A stretch of DNA of 64,000 nt from Aurelia coerulea (Eukaryota > Cnidaria > Scyphozoa > Semaeostomeae > Ulmaridae), in the NCBI GenBank assembly GCA_039566865.1, contig CM076952.1:14404501-14468500 (forward strand). Reading direction: 5' to 3'. Position numbers and translations under genes: made by a program. Below are positions 21,085 to 32,265 of this stretch, one piece after another. How positions within the stretch are numbered: position 1 is the stretch's first letter; each line of letters starts with the position of its first letter. The notes under the pieces were generated by a model. That model was not told where the DNA came from. It saw only the letters and a list, made by a program, of their open reading frames with translations, and ran no database searches.

Positions 21085-22480
21085 AGGCAGTAGTAGTTCA
21101 ATGAAACTAGAACATTATGGAATTAGAGGAACTGCTCAAGATTGGTTTAAATCGTATCTTTCAGACAGGAAACAGTATGTTTCAATAAATGGATCTAATT
21201 CCAGCTATCTCAATGTTACCTGTGGGGTTCCACAGGGTTCTGTTCTTGGTCCTCTCCTCTTCTTAATTTACATTAATGATTTACCTCTTGCATCTTCAAA
21301 ACTAGCCTTTTACTTATTTGCTGATGATACTAACATCTATTATGAAGCTGAAAGTCTTGCTCAATTGCAGAATGTGGTTAACAAGGAATTGAAAAAAGTG
21401 AAAATGTGGCTTGATGTCAACAAGCTGTCACTCAATATTGATAAAACCAATTTTATAATTTTTAAGTCTCCTCAACATTCTTCTCCTGAAACTGTCAGCA
21501 TCAAAATTGGAAACCTTCCTGTAAAGCAGACTCGTTATGTCAAATTTCTTGGTGTTCTTTTGGACGAAAACCTGTCATGGAAATATCACCTAACTGAGCT
21601 GTCTAAAAAACTTGCTAGGACTTGTGGTATGTTTTTCAAAGTGAGACATTTCCTACCCATCAATGTTTTGATCTGTCTTTATAATTCTTTATTTTCACCT
21701 TTCCTGCAATATGGAATTTTGGTTTGGGGTCTCACCTACGAGACATATATCAATCCAGTATTCTTGTTGCAGAAAAGAGTTGTTAAAGCAATTTCATTTG
21801 CAAATTTTACTTCACCTTCTACACCTATTTTTTCTGACTTAAAGATTTTAAAATTGCATGATCTCTTCCAACTGAAACTGCTTAGTTTTGTATATGATTG
21901 TGTGAATAGGATCTCTCCTTCTTGTTTTCATTCTTTCTTTGACTTAGTTGAATCCGTTCATCGATATGGTACACGGCAAGTCACCAAAAATGATATTTTC
22001 CTAACCCAAAAAAATACCCTGCAATATGGTATCAGGTCAGTGCGCTATTGCGGAGCTATATGCTGGAATGACATTCCTGTGGATATAAAGAAATCACCCT
22101 CTGCTAATATTTTTCGACGAAAACTCAAAGCCTTCCTCTTTCAAAACCACTACCAAAGTTGATTGTAAACTTATTGATATAGAAAGTCACCATCTGCCCA
22201 TAGTTTCTTTTATGCCTAAAATAATCAAATTTGTATGAGAAATTTTTGAAACAGGGGGTGCTCTCTCCTCGATTAGTTTAACTACTGAGAGAGTTCCTCC
22301 TTTAAGTAATTCCCCCCATGCAATTTATCTTGTTCTTTGTTCGGTATTCGTATGTTGTATTAATTTTAGGTGCATTATTGTTATTATTGTAGTTTAGTTA
22401 ATTGTTTGTATTAATTAGTTTTGTTATGATAAATTGTATGTGGAGAATTTAAAATATGAAACTGAACTGAACTGAACTGA
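21085..22480 (+). mobile_element. 5'-truncated CR1-group LINE with (ACTGA)n tail
   Basis: The element begins near 21100 inside the RT domain and ends in ACTGAACTGAACTGAACTGA at 22461-22480. Pentanucleotide tails are typical of CR1-group LINEs. The 3' UTR is about 300 bp. No TSD was recognised. Confidence 0.8.
21103..22162 (+). pseudogene. LINE reverse transcriptase, intact C-terminal 350 residues
   Basis: One uninterrupted frame from the truncation point to the stop at 22162. It starts at 'KLEHYGIRGTAQDWFKSYLS', continues through 'CGVPQGSVLGPLLFLIYIND' and the active-site box 'LFADDTNIYY', and reaches thumb motifs 'VKFLGVLLDENLSWKYH' and 'LFSPFLQYGILVWG'. It ends 'NIFRRKLKAFLFQNHYQS'. The first catalytic Asp and the endonuclease are missing, so the copy was dead on arrival. 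The intact frame indicates a fairly recent insertion. Confidence 0.85.
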
Positions 22481-25458
22481 GTATGCGTGATCATTCGCAA
22501 GTAAAATGCTACACTTCAATTGCTACAAATATTGTTACAAATATTTTTGACAAATATTGCCATATCATTACTTTCTCTAGCCCTTGCTTATAAACAATGA
22601 TTTAGTTTATGATCTTTCGTGAATAGATATTCTGAGTATACATTAGTTTTCTAACCTGAAATTATTGTTTATTCAAAATTGATATACTGATGATCTTCTT
22701 TCTAATTGTTGCTCCAAATTCCAATAATTCTTTTTTTTTCAGAAGTTTGCACACAGTTGCTAATGCTGCACTTGATGGAAGAACTTAGTTCCCAATTTTA
22801 AACTTGCATAAGTCAGACTTGCAAAAATTAGACTTTCTACAGTGTCAGACACAAAATGTCAGACAAAAAATGTCAGGCCCAGGCCCTCATAAAAATATTT
22901 TAAATTTTGCCTCGTTCAGATTTTATGTGCTGGATATGTGCAACTTGGTTCCTTTTGAAATCCCTGTTGTAAATAAAGCAAAATTATAGGAATTGGATTA
23001 ATTTTAGAAAATATTGTTTAATTTGAACTGATACCTTGTGAGAAAACATATGTAGCTTATGTTTAATGCAGTTATTTTTATTCTATCAGTGCTTTGATAT
23101 CCAAGATGAAAATCGGCTGGGCTGAAAGAAATTGACTTGACAGATTCTTTTGTTTTGGGGTCATGATTCAGAGATTTCTTCTCTCACTCAGCCCCACAGT
23201 GGTCTGAAGAGATCCTACTTATGCGAGTTTGATCGTAAGTGAAATGAAAGTTTTAGAGGTACACCAAGAGTTTGCATAACTTTCGTTTCTTCTGCCAAGG
23301 TTAACCTGAAAGGAAATGAAATAGCTTTTGGGTTACAAGCAAAATCAGTCTGCAAGCTTTCATTAGCCTTACTGAAACACAAACCATTCACAGCCAGTTT
23401 AAAGTGACCTTCTCTGACAGATTTTTACGTGATCTGGATTGGTGCTAAAGTGACATTATAAGCTAAGGTGGGACTCTCATACTAATTTGCCAAAGGCTAG
23501 TCGCCCAAATTATGCATGCACTTTAGTTCCACTGTAAATCAAAAGCAAAGTTGGCAAACGTCTTCTTCATATATATTCATATGAAACAACCAAAAATGAG
23601 TCAAAAATGTTTGACAGTTGTAAAAGAATAGTTTCTCCAGGTAAATGTTCAGTCTTCTCGATTTTGATGGGCCTAAAATAGAAAGAGGTAATAGTACCAG
23701 TAAAATCGAAGCAAATTCCACAGCCGGGGTTTTAACTCAATAAAAATGATCATCTTACTTGATACTAACAGCTCGAAGGCACCTCGATTGAAGGTGAAGG
23801 AAGTTGGCACAGCTCATTTACATCATTGTCAGGCAACAACAAATCTTCCCTGACCCTGGTCACTGACTCGTCCAGCTTTTTCGTGAACAATATGTCAGCA
23901 AAAGCAAGATTGAAGCTCACATCCGATATCATTGAGGTAAAAATGTTATCAATTGCGATGGAGTGGGTATAAATAAAGCTATGATCTGCAAGGCAAGAAC
24001 ACATTGCTCCATGCAGAACTTTCCGCCTCTCTCTTTAAATTTGCTCAGGCCCATTCATGAAATCGTGCAATCTTTCCATGATATCGTGCAGCTGGTCGAT
24101 GATTCTTGCTCAAGCAAACATTAAATGAGCTCTGCTAGCGCAATAGCCAAGATCTGAGCCTCATACTTTGTCCAAACTATTATTAAAGTGAACATTTCAC
24201 CAGCAGATGCTCACATGAAACGAACAGATGCTAGCCCGACGCTTTCTAATCGAAACTGATTGGAGATCTGCGTGCGCCTCGGTTTGTATAGTTGAATGAT
24301 TGCTGCTGTATTGTGGGAAGGACAGCTTATCCTCCTTGGGCGCTAGGTACCCCTTTTCGGCGGAGAAATCGGGACTATGATTTTTGGATAGCCATATGCA
24401 TTGGTATAACGAAAATCGATGGTAAACGGGAAGTTTGTAATGATCTTACGCGAAATGCGTCACTTACCGTTGGGTAATAAGACCTAATGCGTGTTTTTTA
24501 CATGTTCACTCCTTTCTTAGACAGCGCAAATATGTGGCACCTTTTATGCCATTTCCTGATTGTATAATCGTCTTTCACATAAAATTAATGTTATTAATTC
24601 AGAAAATATCAAAATTTACCGAATCTATATAGCAATCTGAGCAAATGACGTCATTTCTATATGACGTCATCATTGCAAAACGAAAAATTTTGTAACTCAA
24701 TTATGTTCAGCATGCTCAATCTTATAAGAGTTTGTGGCAACCTCGCTTATTGATTACAAAAACGGACGAAGTTAAATTCCCCGTGCCTGCAGACACCTGG
24801 AAATGCTGCACGATTGGAAACAACAGACAATGGAAAAGATTGATACGGAAGATCAACCTAGAAGGCAAGACCTTCCATGATAAATTTTAGCACAATACTA
24901 TCATTATTAGTTCCTTTGAGCTTCTTGCTTCTTGACTTAAACAGGTTTCTATAGCATAGCTTTCTCAGATTCCTTGTCAGTCTTTGCGCTGGATGAATAG
25001 TTCTAAATATTCTATTTCTACGGGATGAACTTTGTCTCTCTAGTTTGAGGACGCAAAAGTGTTTCAATAAAAAACTTGCAAAACTGTTATACTATGGTAT
25101 GACGCTATATATTGAGTTCATTATCACATAAGTTTAAAACACGGAAGCTCAGTTGTTCCTTTTCAATATACAACGTGGCTAAAATTATTCGGCCATTTAC
25201 ATATAAAGGTTGAGTTTGCATGAATATCATTCTTAAACTTTGTTGTCACTCCCATTGTCAATCACATCCAACTGCTTTGTCCGTCTCAAAAAGGTGGATA
25301 TACGGCAGAAGAACACTGTTTAAATCTCTCATTCATCCAATCAGTTCCAAGTTTTTCATTTCAAACAAACGGAGTGAATTCGGGTACTCCCAGCATAATT
25401 TTGTGCAAAAAACTCCAAATTCTAGCGACAGCATTTGTGCTCTTTGGATGCAATGATA
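22481..25458. other. intergenic DNA, no assignable gene
   Basis: AT-rich sequence without recognised protein domains on either strand. An open frame at 23765-24004 (minus, 79 codons, ending 'LPSPSIEVPSSC') has no similarity I recognise. An acceptor/donor-bounded 46-base stretch near 23193-23238, ending at GATC|GTAAGT, could be a micro-exon, but nothing supports it. The only notable motif is the CRE pair at 24646-24669. Confidence 0.3.
24646..24669. promoter_or_regulatory. two perfect CRE palindromes (TGACGTCA), 16 bp apart
   Basis: TGACGTCA occurs at 24646-24653 and again at 24662-24669. This is the full palindromic site for CREB/ATF bZIP factors. The 16-bp centre spacing is about one and a half helical turns. 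No nearby gene was identified, so whether it is functional is unknown. Confidence 0.35.
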
Positions 25459-25776
25459 ATATATTAAAGTGCACCTAAACCCAAAATGTTTTATCCTTGA
25501 TTATGATAGAAGGCGTTGAGCTGAGTTGAAAACCGAAAACCGAATTGAATTCCGATGCGTGGTTCCGGAGTTATGCCCCACTAAAGTCGCGTTTTTGGAC
25601 AATTTTTTGTGGACACTGCCGGGCTATTTTGACCAGTCTGGAGTCTGGGGCGATAGCGGATGTGACGTCGACTCAGGTATACAAACTCAGGTCTCAGTGT
25701 AGCCTAAGTGATTTCGCAGTCAATTTTAGTGCCAGTGGTGGTTGCAGAAGGGAGGAAGGCAAGAAAGAACGCAAAT

Positions 25777-26190
25777 ATGGTAAACAGATACGTGGCTGCT
25801 AATTGTGGAAATACTCACTGCAAAAAATGACAAAATTTCGGGAAATTTTGGGGAAACGTACACTTTCCCCATAATTTCCCAAGAAGGAAATGGAAATGTC
25901 TGTTTCCCTTCAATTTCCCAGATAAACTTGTCCGTTTCCCCTAAATTTCCAAGCAGAAACTAAAGGGAAATTTTGATATTTTTGCAGTGACTTCAGATTT
26001 AAAGAATGGTATAACATTGCATGCTATTCCGTTTCATGGCAAAGAAAATACAACTGCAAAGGAGAGACTACGCGAATGGATAGCGTTCGTGAAACAAAAA
26101 CGTGCCAAATGGGAAGCTTCGACAGCATCTTGCTTGTGCTCAAAACACTTTAAACCCGAGGATTACTTGAGAAGATTTAACTGGTCTGAG
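25777..26190 (+). pseudogene. THAP zinc-finger domain, 5' part, split by a MITE
   Basis: ATG 25777 opens 'MVNRYVAANCGNT'. The frame is cut after codon 13 by a 174-bp MITE and resumes at 25993 with 'SDLKNGITLHAIPF', 'RLREWIAFVKQKRAKW' and 'CLCSKHFKPEDYLRRF'. If the MITE and one 3-bp duplication are discounted the reading is continuous. THAP domains bind DNA through a C2CH zinc site. Here Cys10 and the later C-x2-H are present, but the first ligand at position 5 is Tyr (TAC). In the present sequence a TGA lies four codons into the MITE. It is therefore doubly damaged. After about 26190 the reading becomes unrecognisable, probably an intron. Confidence 0.75.
25816..25989. mobile_element. 174-bp CACTA-like MITE in the THAP exon
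   Basis: The ends are CACTGCAAAAA and TTTTTGCAGTG, with a 3-bp duplication ACT at 25813-25815 and 25990-25992. CACT(A/G) ends and 3-bp duplications are features of the CACTA/EnSpm superfamily. The interior is rich in GGGAAA/TTTCCC tracts and forms further inverted repeats. Confidence 0.85.
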
Positions 26191-27074
26191 TTGCTGGTTG
26201 CTGGTCAGTTCAACACTCATTTCGGTCTGCTCTCGAAGCCCTTGGAACGCTTACACGAAGCAGGCGAAATGAAACTCAGGTTGACCTGAAACTCGGTTTC
26301 TGAGGTCGGTCAGATTTTTTAGGTCGATCTGAAATTTTCATGTGAGCAGAACGCATTGTTTATATTCTCGAAAATTTTGATAAGGCAGAAGATAAAATGA
26401 TAACAAATAGTGAAAATTCGAAAACTCATGCTGAGAAACAGAAATGATATAAGCAAAAATCACCAAGGGAGGGTAATGCTAGTAATGCCAAGATTCCTGT
26501 TGCTCAGAGTTCCTCCGAGGCGCAAGGAAGGTCCGAGGCGTATATTTTAGAGTCTTATTGATGGAATGTGGTTTTTAAAATCATACTGAAATGACTAGAA
26601 ACTCATAACTAACCTTACCTAATACCACTCTGAACTCTGTTTAGAAGGAACATAAAAAAATGTCAAGCCAAGTAACAAGATTCACCAAGGGGCGCCACTG
26701 AGAACGGGCCTAATTTTTCACTGATCTTGTTTACGTACCTGCGCAGATGTTCTGCTTCCAATTCCTAACCTTCCGCTTCATCCTCCATAATAACACTTTC
26801 TTCAGGCGATAGGACATCACATAATTTCTATTAAAATCTTTATTGGTATTTTCAAACACTTTTCTCCTTGGGAACTCTCTCTAAAAACCCCTTTGAAAGA
26901 ACTTCCATGATCATAAGCCTAACTGTAAATGAATCACAACAGTCAACGAAATTGACCTGCTGACACTAAAATCACAATAACTCCACATTTTAGTACGAAC
27001 ACCCTATTAACATTTGACAACATTGGAAAGCGGATTCTTTATACTTTTCAAACATCCTAATTGTTCCATTCAAA

Positions 27075-27238
27075 AGGTAATGCTACCCAGGAGAATTACG
27101 TCATCTCTGCTGGACGAAAAATGTCGCTCGCCAATGAGGAAAGGACACCTTGTGCGGTCGAGAGATGAAGTTGGCGTCATACCAATTCCAATAATTCATG
27201 CCGAGAAACCTACAACAGACGACTGTGAGGAGGTCTGA
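27075..27238 (+). pseudogene. probable C-terminal piece of the THAP domain
   Basis: The frame 'SSLLDEKCRSPMRKGHLVRS' then 'RDEVGVIPIPIIHAEKP' matches the end of many invertebrate THAP domains, where a basic stretch precedes an 'RDE(V/I)G..PxPxIH' block. An acceptor-like AG precedes it at 27075. It would be the second exon after an intron of about 0.9 kb. The identification rests on a short block and is tentative. Confidence 0.45.
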
Positions 27239-27550
27239 CTCAAACAAATTCTTTTTTGGTGCATTTTATTGGAACTTTGACTTCGTCTAAGCTTCGATAT
27301 GAACGCCTCATAACAACTGGTTTATGACAGCGATCAATTCGTTCGATCATTTGTCATCCTGAGTAGTCGTCACTAGTTCCCAGGCCGTAGGTGCCCGGTA
27401 GTGTCCACAGTCCAAGCTCGACAAAATGCATTATAAAACGAGTGTGGAAAATGATTTTGAAAATTTTTTTTTGGTAGAATAGCATTTATTGATGAGTTCT
27501 ATCGGAAAATGAAATAAAAAATTTTGGGTTTATGTGCACTTTAATATTAA

Positions 27551-28696
27551 CTGGTAATGTGATATATTGATCTCTTTTAATTCATGTGTTTGCGTTCGAA
27601 AATTTGATACTGCCGTACAGAAACCAATCAAATTCCTCAAGAATATGAGCTAATTCTTCCAATTAAGACCCAAGATAAATCAAGTGATCTAAGTCTATAA
27701 GTTAACTTGTAAAACTTTGGATTATTTGCAGCAATTTTCTAGCAAGCTGCTTTTCCTGTTCTGGAAAATGACCATATATAGTCATCACATGTGAAATTGT
27801 TCAAACCTTACATGCATTTCTTCAATGGATCAGACAGGTCGATATTAATAAGCTAAAGTAATTTGTGGTGTATCTATTCCATAGTCAAGGTAAACTAGGT
27901 CTTGCTGATCAAGCAACTTATTTAGCTTGACGAAAAGGATATCTGTATTATATTTGTAATACCATCTTCAAATTCATGCCTTGAAGATTAATAGTTTAAC
28001 TCTGGATGCGCCAATATCAACAAATAAGGAATTAATCTTCTAGTTAACTATCCAAGAGTACTTTAAAACTTATCAGCGATCGATTCGACTTAAATTCTTA
28101 TCAATAGCCCAAATCAAATCTGTTCCCTTTTTTGGGGCACCAGGTAGAAGTAGATAGCAAGAAAGTTTTCTAGTCTTCTTTGAAATAATGTAATGAATAA
28201 AAAAAGTTGAGAAAATACACGATCACGCAGATTGGACATCAGGAAAACTTTCTTCTATGTTCCACTAAAAATCTTTAGAGGGCAAGTTACTTACTTCGCT
28301 ATGTCTTATTCTACGAAATACTATAAGGACGATACCACGGGAAGCAATAGACTACACGCATTTCTTATAAGAAACTGCCCATAAGAAGCTTAACGCTCAG
28401 ATCGCCAAAAAATTAGAAATTCCAGTATTGGGAAAATATACCATAAGATACTATTGACTATAATAGAGGAAGTCCTTCGCATATTTTTACTGTATTGTGA
28501 GTTTTTTCCTGTATTATATTATTTAGACAGTACTTCAATGATATCTAAACATTGGACATGCATCAAACGCTTTGTATTTTGACATGCTCATGAGGGCACA
28601 TGTACAAGACATGAAGATTGTTGTGGAACCTGCAAGAAATTCGTAAGAAACTCAGAGTACTCAAAATCTGAAATTTTTAAGAGACTTTTAGTACTG
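27551..28696. other. intergenic DNA, nothing recognised
   Basis: AT-rich, no frame above about 60 codons and no repeat structure I could see. Confidence 0.3.
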
Positions 28697-29051
28697 ACGG
28701 GTGTCCCAAAAAAAAGTATACAGATTTGGCTGAATCCTCATTTGTTGGTATTGGTACTTTGCAAGCAGAAATATCAATCTTGAAAGCTCAAAATTGCGTC
28801 CAACTGCAAACCAGAGCTTTGGCCTTTTGGCCAAAGGAAGTTCATGACGCACATCGAAATTAAGAACTGAAATTAATGAAAAATTAAGAAACTGCCAAAA
28901 GGGTGACTGTGGGGGGGGGGGTGTGACTTCTGGAAAACAGAATAACAAAAGATCAAATATTGTTCACATTTTATCAAGGCTATCATTGATTTGTGTGCTG
29001 TGCCTTAAAAATTTGCTTAGGCTAAAAGGCTACAACTCTGGTTTGCAGTCT
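28697..29051. mobile_element. partial MITE-A copy
   Basis: Starts 'ACGGGTGTCCCAAAAAAAAG' and follows MITE-A through 'TTGGTATTGGTACTTTG', 'GCAGAAATATCAATCTTGAA' and its internal foldback ('CAAACCAGAGCTTTGGCC' paired with the region near 29030). It stops at about 29051 where LINE sequence begins, so the right end is missing. Contains a G-run at 28911-28921. Confidence 0.75.
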
Positions 29052-29069
29052 GGTAAATAGACACCCTTG

Positions 29070-30600
29070 AAAACAAAATGAAGCAGCTGTCAAGAGGCAA
29101 CGAAATCGCTGCGTTGCCTTACGTAAAACGCCATCAAGAATCACTTCAAGAGAGTCACAAGCAATGGTCTCATGTCCAAAAAAGCTTTCTGGGAGCTGGT
29201 GAAACCTTTCTCTCAAACAAGGGTGTGCTAGCTGGTACTGAAATCTCACTGGTAAAAGATGACAACATAGTTAGTTACTTATGGTCATGATTTATGCGAG
29301 ATCTTCAACGAATTACGTAAACATCGTCGACAATACTTCCGGTAAGAAACCTTCCAGCATTGCGGATACGAATTCGATTGATGATGATCGAGAAATTGTG
29401 AGATTAATTCTTGATGAATACAAGGATCATTCGAGTATTCTACAAGGTGTCCCAATAAACATGTGCGCCGTTTGAATGGAAACTGTGGAGGAGCCATAAA
29501 TTTAACTTCCCTTTTTGTCAAATTTGTGAATAGAAGAGATTTCAACTTAGAGTTTGGCACCAAGTTTGTGTAAATCTGATAAGTGGTTGCTGATTTATTG
29601 AGAAAGAAAGTCACAATCACTCGCTGCTTCAAAACCAGAGGATTTCATCTCCGTACTTAACCTTATAACTTGAATTTTAACACTATATTAACTTAAAATT
29701 TAGAGTTATGCGAGGAATCGCATTTATGGGTTTCTTGACAAGATTGAATGACCATATTCTTCAAGAATATCGACCAAGCAGCATGCTGAACGCAATATTG
29801 TTGGCTTAAAACGACTTTATCACTTTTGAGAAGCAAAATATGATAGACGCATGCCATAACCTGAAGCACTTGCGTTGCACATTTCCATTCCTAGCAACCC
29901 TAGATATGTCCAATATTCTTAGTTGTCACAAAATTCAATGTATGACTATCTGTCTCACTTATGAACATCAGAAAACAGGGCTAGGTATGTTTTACTCAAT
30001 CAATTTCGTTGATTTTAACGCAAGGGAGAATAATGAATCCTCTGGTTTTGAGGCAGCCAATAATTTAGGCTTTCTTGCTCCATAAATCAGCAACCAGTGA
30101 TCAGATTTACTCAAACTTGGTATAAACCTTTAATTTGAAGTCTCTTCTGTCAAGAGTCTTAAAACCAGAAAAATTGGATTTATGGCTGCTCCGCAGAAGC
30201 CACTTAAACAGCGCACATGTTTTTTAGGACACCCTGTATACTTCCAGATCCTAAACATACTTTTGAATGGTTTTTTTTCAATGAGGCTTCCAATTGAAAA
30301 TGCTCGATAGCAGTAAATCAACATGTGTTGATCAAATTACACCAAAACTTGTTTCTTTGGCTGGCGATGATTAGGCTGTCCCTCTTACTAAGGCGATCAA
30401 TTGCAGCATTCGTAATTTCATATTTCCCCAGAATGCAGAAACTGCTGCAGTTTGCCCTTTAGACGAAGGTGAACCCGGTCGTACTGTGGAGCGAAATTAT
30501 TGTTCTGGCAGTGTACTTAACACATTTTCCAAAATCTTTGACAAAAGTCTAAAGAAACAGCTCAGCCCTTTCCTCGATAAGACCCTTTCGATCTTTTTTG
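29070..30600 (+). pseudogene. CR1/Jockey-type LINE fragment split by MITE-D
   Basis: 29070-29440 encodes linker sequence ('SFLGAGETFLSNKGVLAGTE', then 'HDLCEIFNE'-like in another frame). It is homologous to the minus-strand fragment at 18753-19004. After MITE-D the same element continues at 30239 and aligns base by base with the complement of 18480-18700. It enters RT fingers ('MERNYCSGSVLNTFSKIFDK') until about 30600, where the sequence switches to Penelope-like coding. Multiple frameshifts are present. Confidence 0.75.
29443..30236. mobile_element. MITE-D, TA-flanked MITE inside a LINE fragment
   Basis: Ends 'CAAGGTGTCCCAATAAACAT' and, complement of the right, 'CAGGGTGTCCTAAAAAACAT', with TA at 29441-29442 and 30237-30238. 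The arms are extended: 'AAAACCAGAGGATTTCAT' on the left pairs with 'AATGAATCCTCTGGTTTT' on the right. It is 794 bp, noncoding. It belongs to the same GGTGTCCC-type end group as MITE-A and MITE-B. Confidence 0.88.
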
Positions 30601-30603
30601 CAG

Positions 30604-30790
30604 CAGAAAAACACTTTAAAGAACAACATCACGTCTTTGCGAGAGACGCAAGGTTCACAATAACCGAAAGAACTGAGAACGAAGATGTTGAAAATATGAC
30701 AAAACTTCTTGAAACCCAAGAAGATAATTGGATTAAGCGGCTGCAGACTCTTACACCCATGTCCCCAGAAGACTTCCCTAAATTTTACTC
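30604..30790 (+). pseudogene. Penelope-like element, C-terminal endonuclease-region fragment
   Basis: Encodes 'KHFKEQHHVFARDARFTITE' followed by 'LLETQEDNWIKRLQTLTP'. The H-F...H...D.RF.I.E...E..WI..L.TL.P layout is the end of the GIY-YIG endonuclease region in Penelope-like elements. It is fused in frame to the preceding LINE RT fragment, which is an accident of insertion. It lies 5' of the main PLE copy, as in the partial tandem arrays such elements form. Confidence 0.6.
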
Positions 30791-30815
30791 TTCTGGTGAT
30801 ATCCTTCATATCTGT

Positions 30816-31010
30816 TTAAAAGGAATCCTTAGGCGTGGCCGTAAGAGTAAATTTTGGCCCTCTTGTTACTAGTAATACATGTCGTTTTACCAGGGGGAAG
30901 GAGGGAAGGTTGATGAGTTTCGCGGAAAAAGATGGGGTGATCATTGCGTTAAAGTAGAGGTGGTTCTTGTCTTTGTTAGCTGAGGAAGTTTTTTGAGCTC
31001 TGTTGGCTTG
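30816..31010 (-). pseudogene. Penelope-like N-terminal fragment, inverted
   Basis: The minus-strand frame contains 'LINLPSFPLVKRHVLLVTRG' then 'PKFTLTATPKD'. This resembles the 'NLS...L...LL.+G..F.PTP+' block at the N-terminus of many Penelope-like proteins. Its orientation is opposite to the flanking PLE pieces. The rest of this frame is serine/threonine-rich and shows no domain. The call is tentative. Confidence 0.4.
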
Positions 31011-31089
31011 GGTGCCTTCTGTTGTTGTTGCTATTGTTGTTGTTGTTGAGTATGAAGGACTTGTGCTGCTGGATGAATAGACAAGAAAC

Positions 31090-32203
31090 AGCGATGAATC
31101 ACTCCACCGCAATAAATCAAACAGAGCCCTTTTTAAAAAAAATGCAGAAATCAATCAAATTTGCAACTTTATGGATTTACTACAACCGGATAAAACCATT
31201 TCAAAGGACAACCTATCCAAAGATGAGAGAACTGCCATATCAGAGATAGAAAACAACAATGATATAATCATAAAAAGAGCAGATAAAGGCGGAAACTTCG
31301 TCATTATGGACAAAGACTTTTATCGTGACAAGTTAGTTCTTGAAGGACACTTCAGTACAAATGACTACAAACGTGTCAACGATGATGAAGACATCAAAGT
31401 GATGAAGAATTTGAAAACAATTACATAAGAATACGAGAAGGAGCTAACCACGAAAGAACAACACTTTATTTGCGATTCCCTTGGAAAAAAGCAACTCTTA
31501 CGTCTTTCCGAAAATCCACAAAATCTAAGGAAATCATTCAATCAATTGCGAGATCAGATAAAGACCACATTGAAATGTCACCACCTGATAATCTCAAAGG
31601 AAGACCGATCGTTAAAGATGACTGGGATTTCATAAGAATGATACCGCGAGAATTTCACACAGCTACGTCATCGTTTTCTTATGATGTCGTTAGCCTTTAC
31701 ACTAGCATACCACATACCCTCGGAATTGAAGCTATTGATTATTGGATTGACAAAAGAAACGATGTGATATCACCACGGTTTACAAAAAACTTTAGTTTAG
31801 AATCAGTTAAATTTGTACTCGAGAACAACAATTTCCTCTTTGACAATGTCATGTACAAGCAAGTATCAGGCACTGCTATGGGAACCAAATTTGCGCCTCC
31901 GTACGCTTGGCTTACTATCGGTTACTTAAAAGAAACAAGATGATTCCCTAAAATTTCAAAGAACTATTTCACGGATTCAATTTGCTCGTACATAAAAGAT
32001 AACTTTTTTCGCTATATGGATGATGGATTTATTGCATTAGCAGAGAACATCGACGCTCTTTCGTTAAAAAATGCCCTGAATGATTTGAATCCTAGCATCA
32101 AATTTACTATGGAAACGGGAAAAATTAAATCGGAGACTATAGAAACATTAAACTTTTTAGATATCGAAGTAATTCTTAATAATGGAAAATTCGTCCTTTA
32201 GTA
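31090..32203 (+). pseudogene. PLE reverse transcriptase, N-terminal and catalytic part
   Basis: Motifs in order over three frames: 'DIIIKRADKGGNFVIMDKDF' (31171-31428), 'FSYDVVSLYTSIPHTLGIEA' with the first catalytic Asp, 'YKQVSGTAMGTKFAPPYA' (31470-31943), and 'FRYMDDGFIALAEN' with the second Asp pair (about 32000-32060). Last comes 'KFTMETGKIKSETIETLNFL' up to the LINE insertion. The KADKGG, GTAMGTKFAP and YMDD blocks are diagnostic of Penelope-like RTs, which are related to telomerase. There is a stop at 31426-31428, a shift near 31470 and a shift near 31940. Confidence 0.85.
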
Positions 32204-32265
32204 ATGTGGAAGGGAGGCGAAGCAATACCTCACAAAAAGAGGCGAATGATAATACCAAGAAAAGA

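Larger units (their letters stand above)
25467..27542 (+). mobile_element. P-element-like DNA transposon remnant with THAP domain
   Basis: Inverted termini: 'AAAGTGCACCTAAACCCAAA' at 25467 and, on the complement of the right end, 'AAAGTGCACATAAACCCAAA' ending at 27542, with further match inward for about 35 bp. A second subterminal inverted block starts 'GTGGACACTGCCGGG' (about 25609) and has its partner at about 27405-27420. Flanks AATATATT and AATATTAA are an imperfect candidate 8-bp TSD, the size P elements make. A THAP domain begins about 310 bp inside the left end, where P transposases have theirs. The catalytic part of the transposase is missing, so this is a deletion derivative. Confidence 0.65.
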
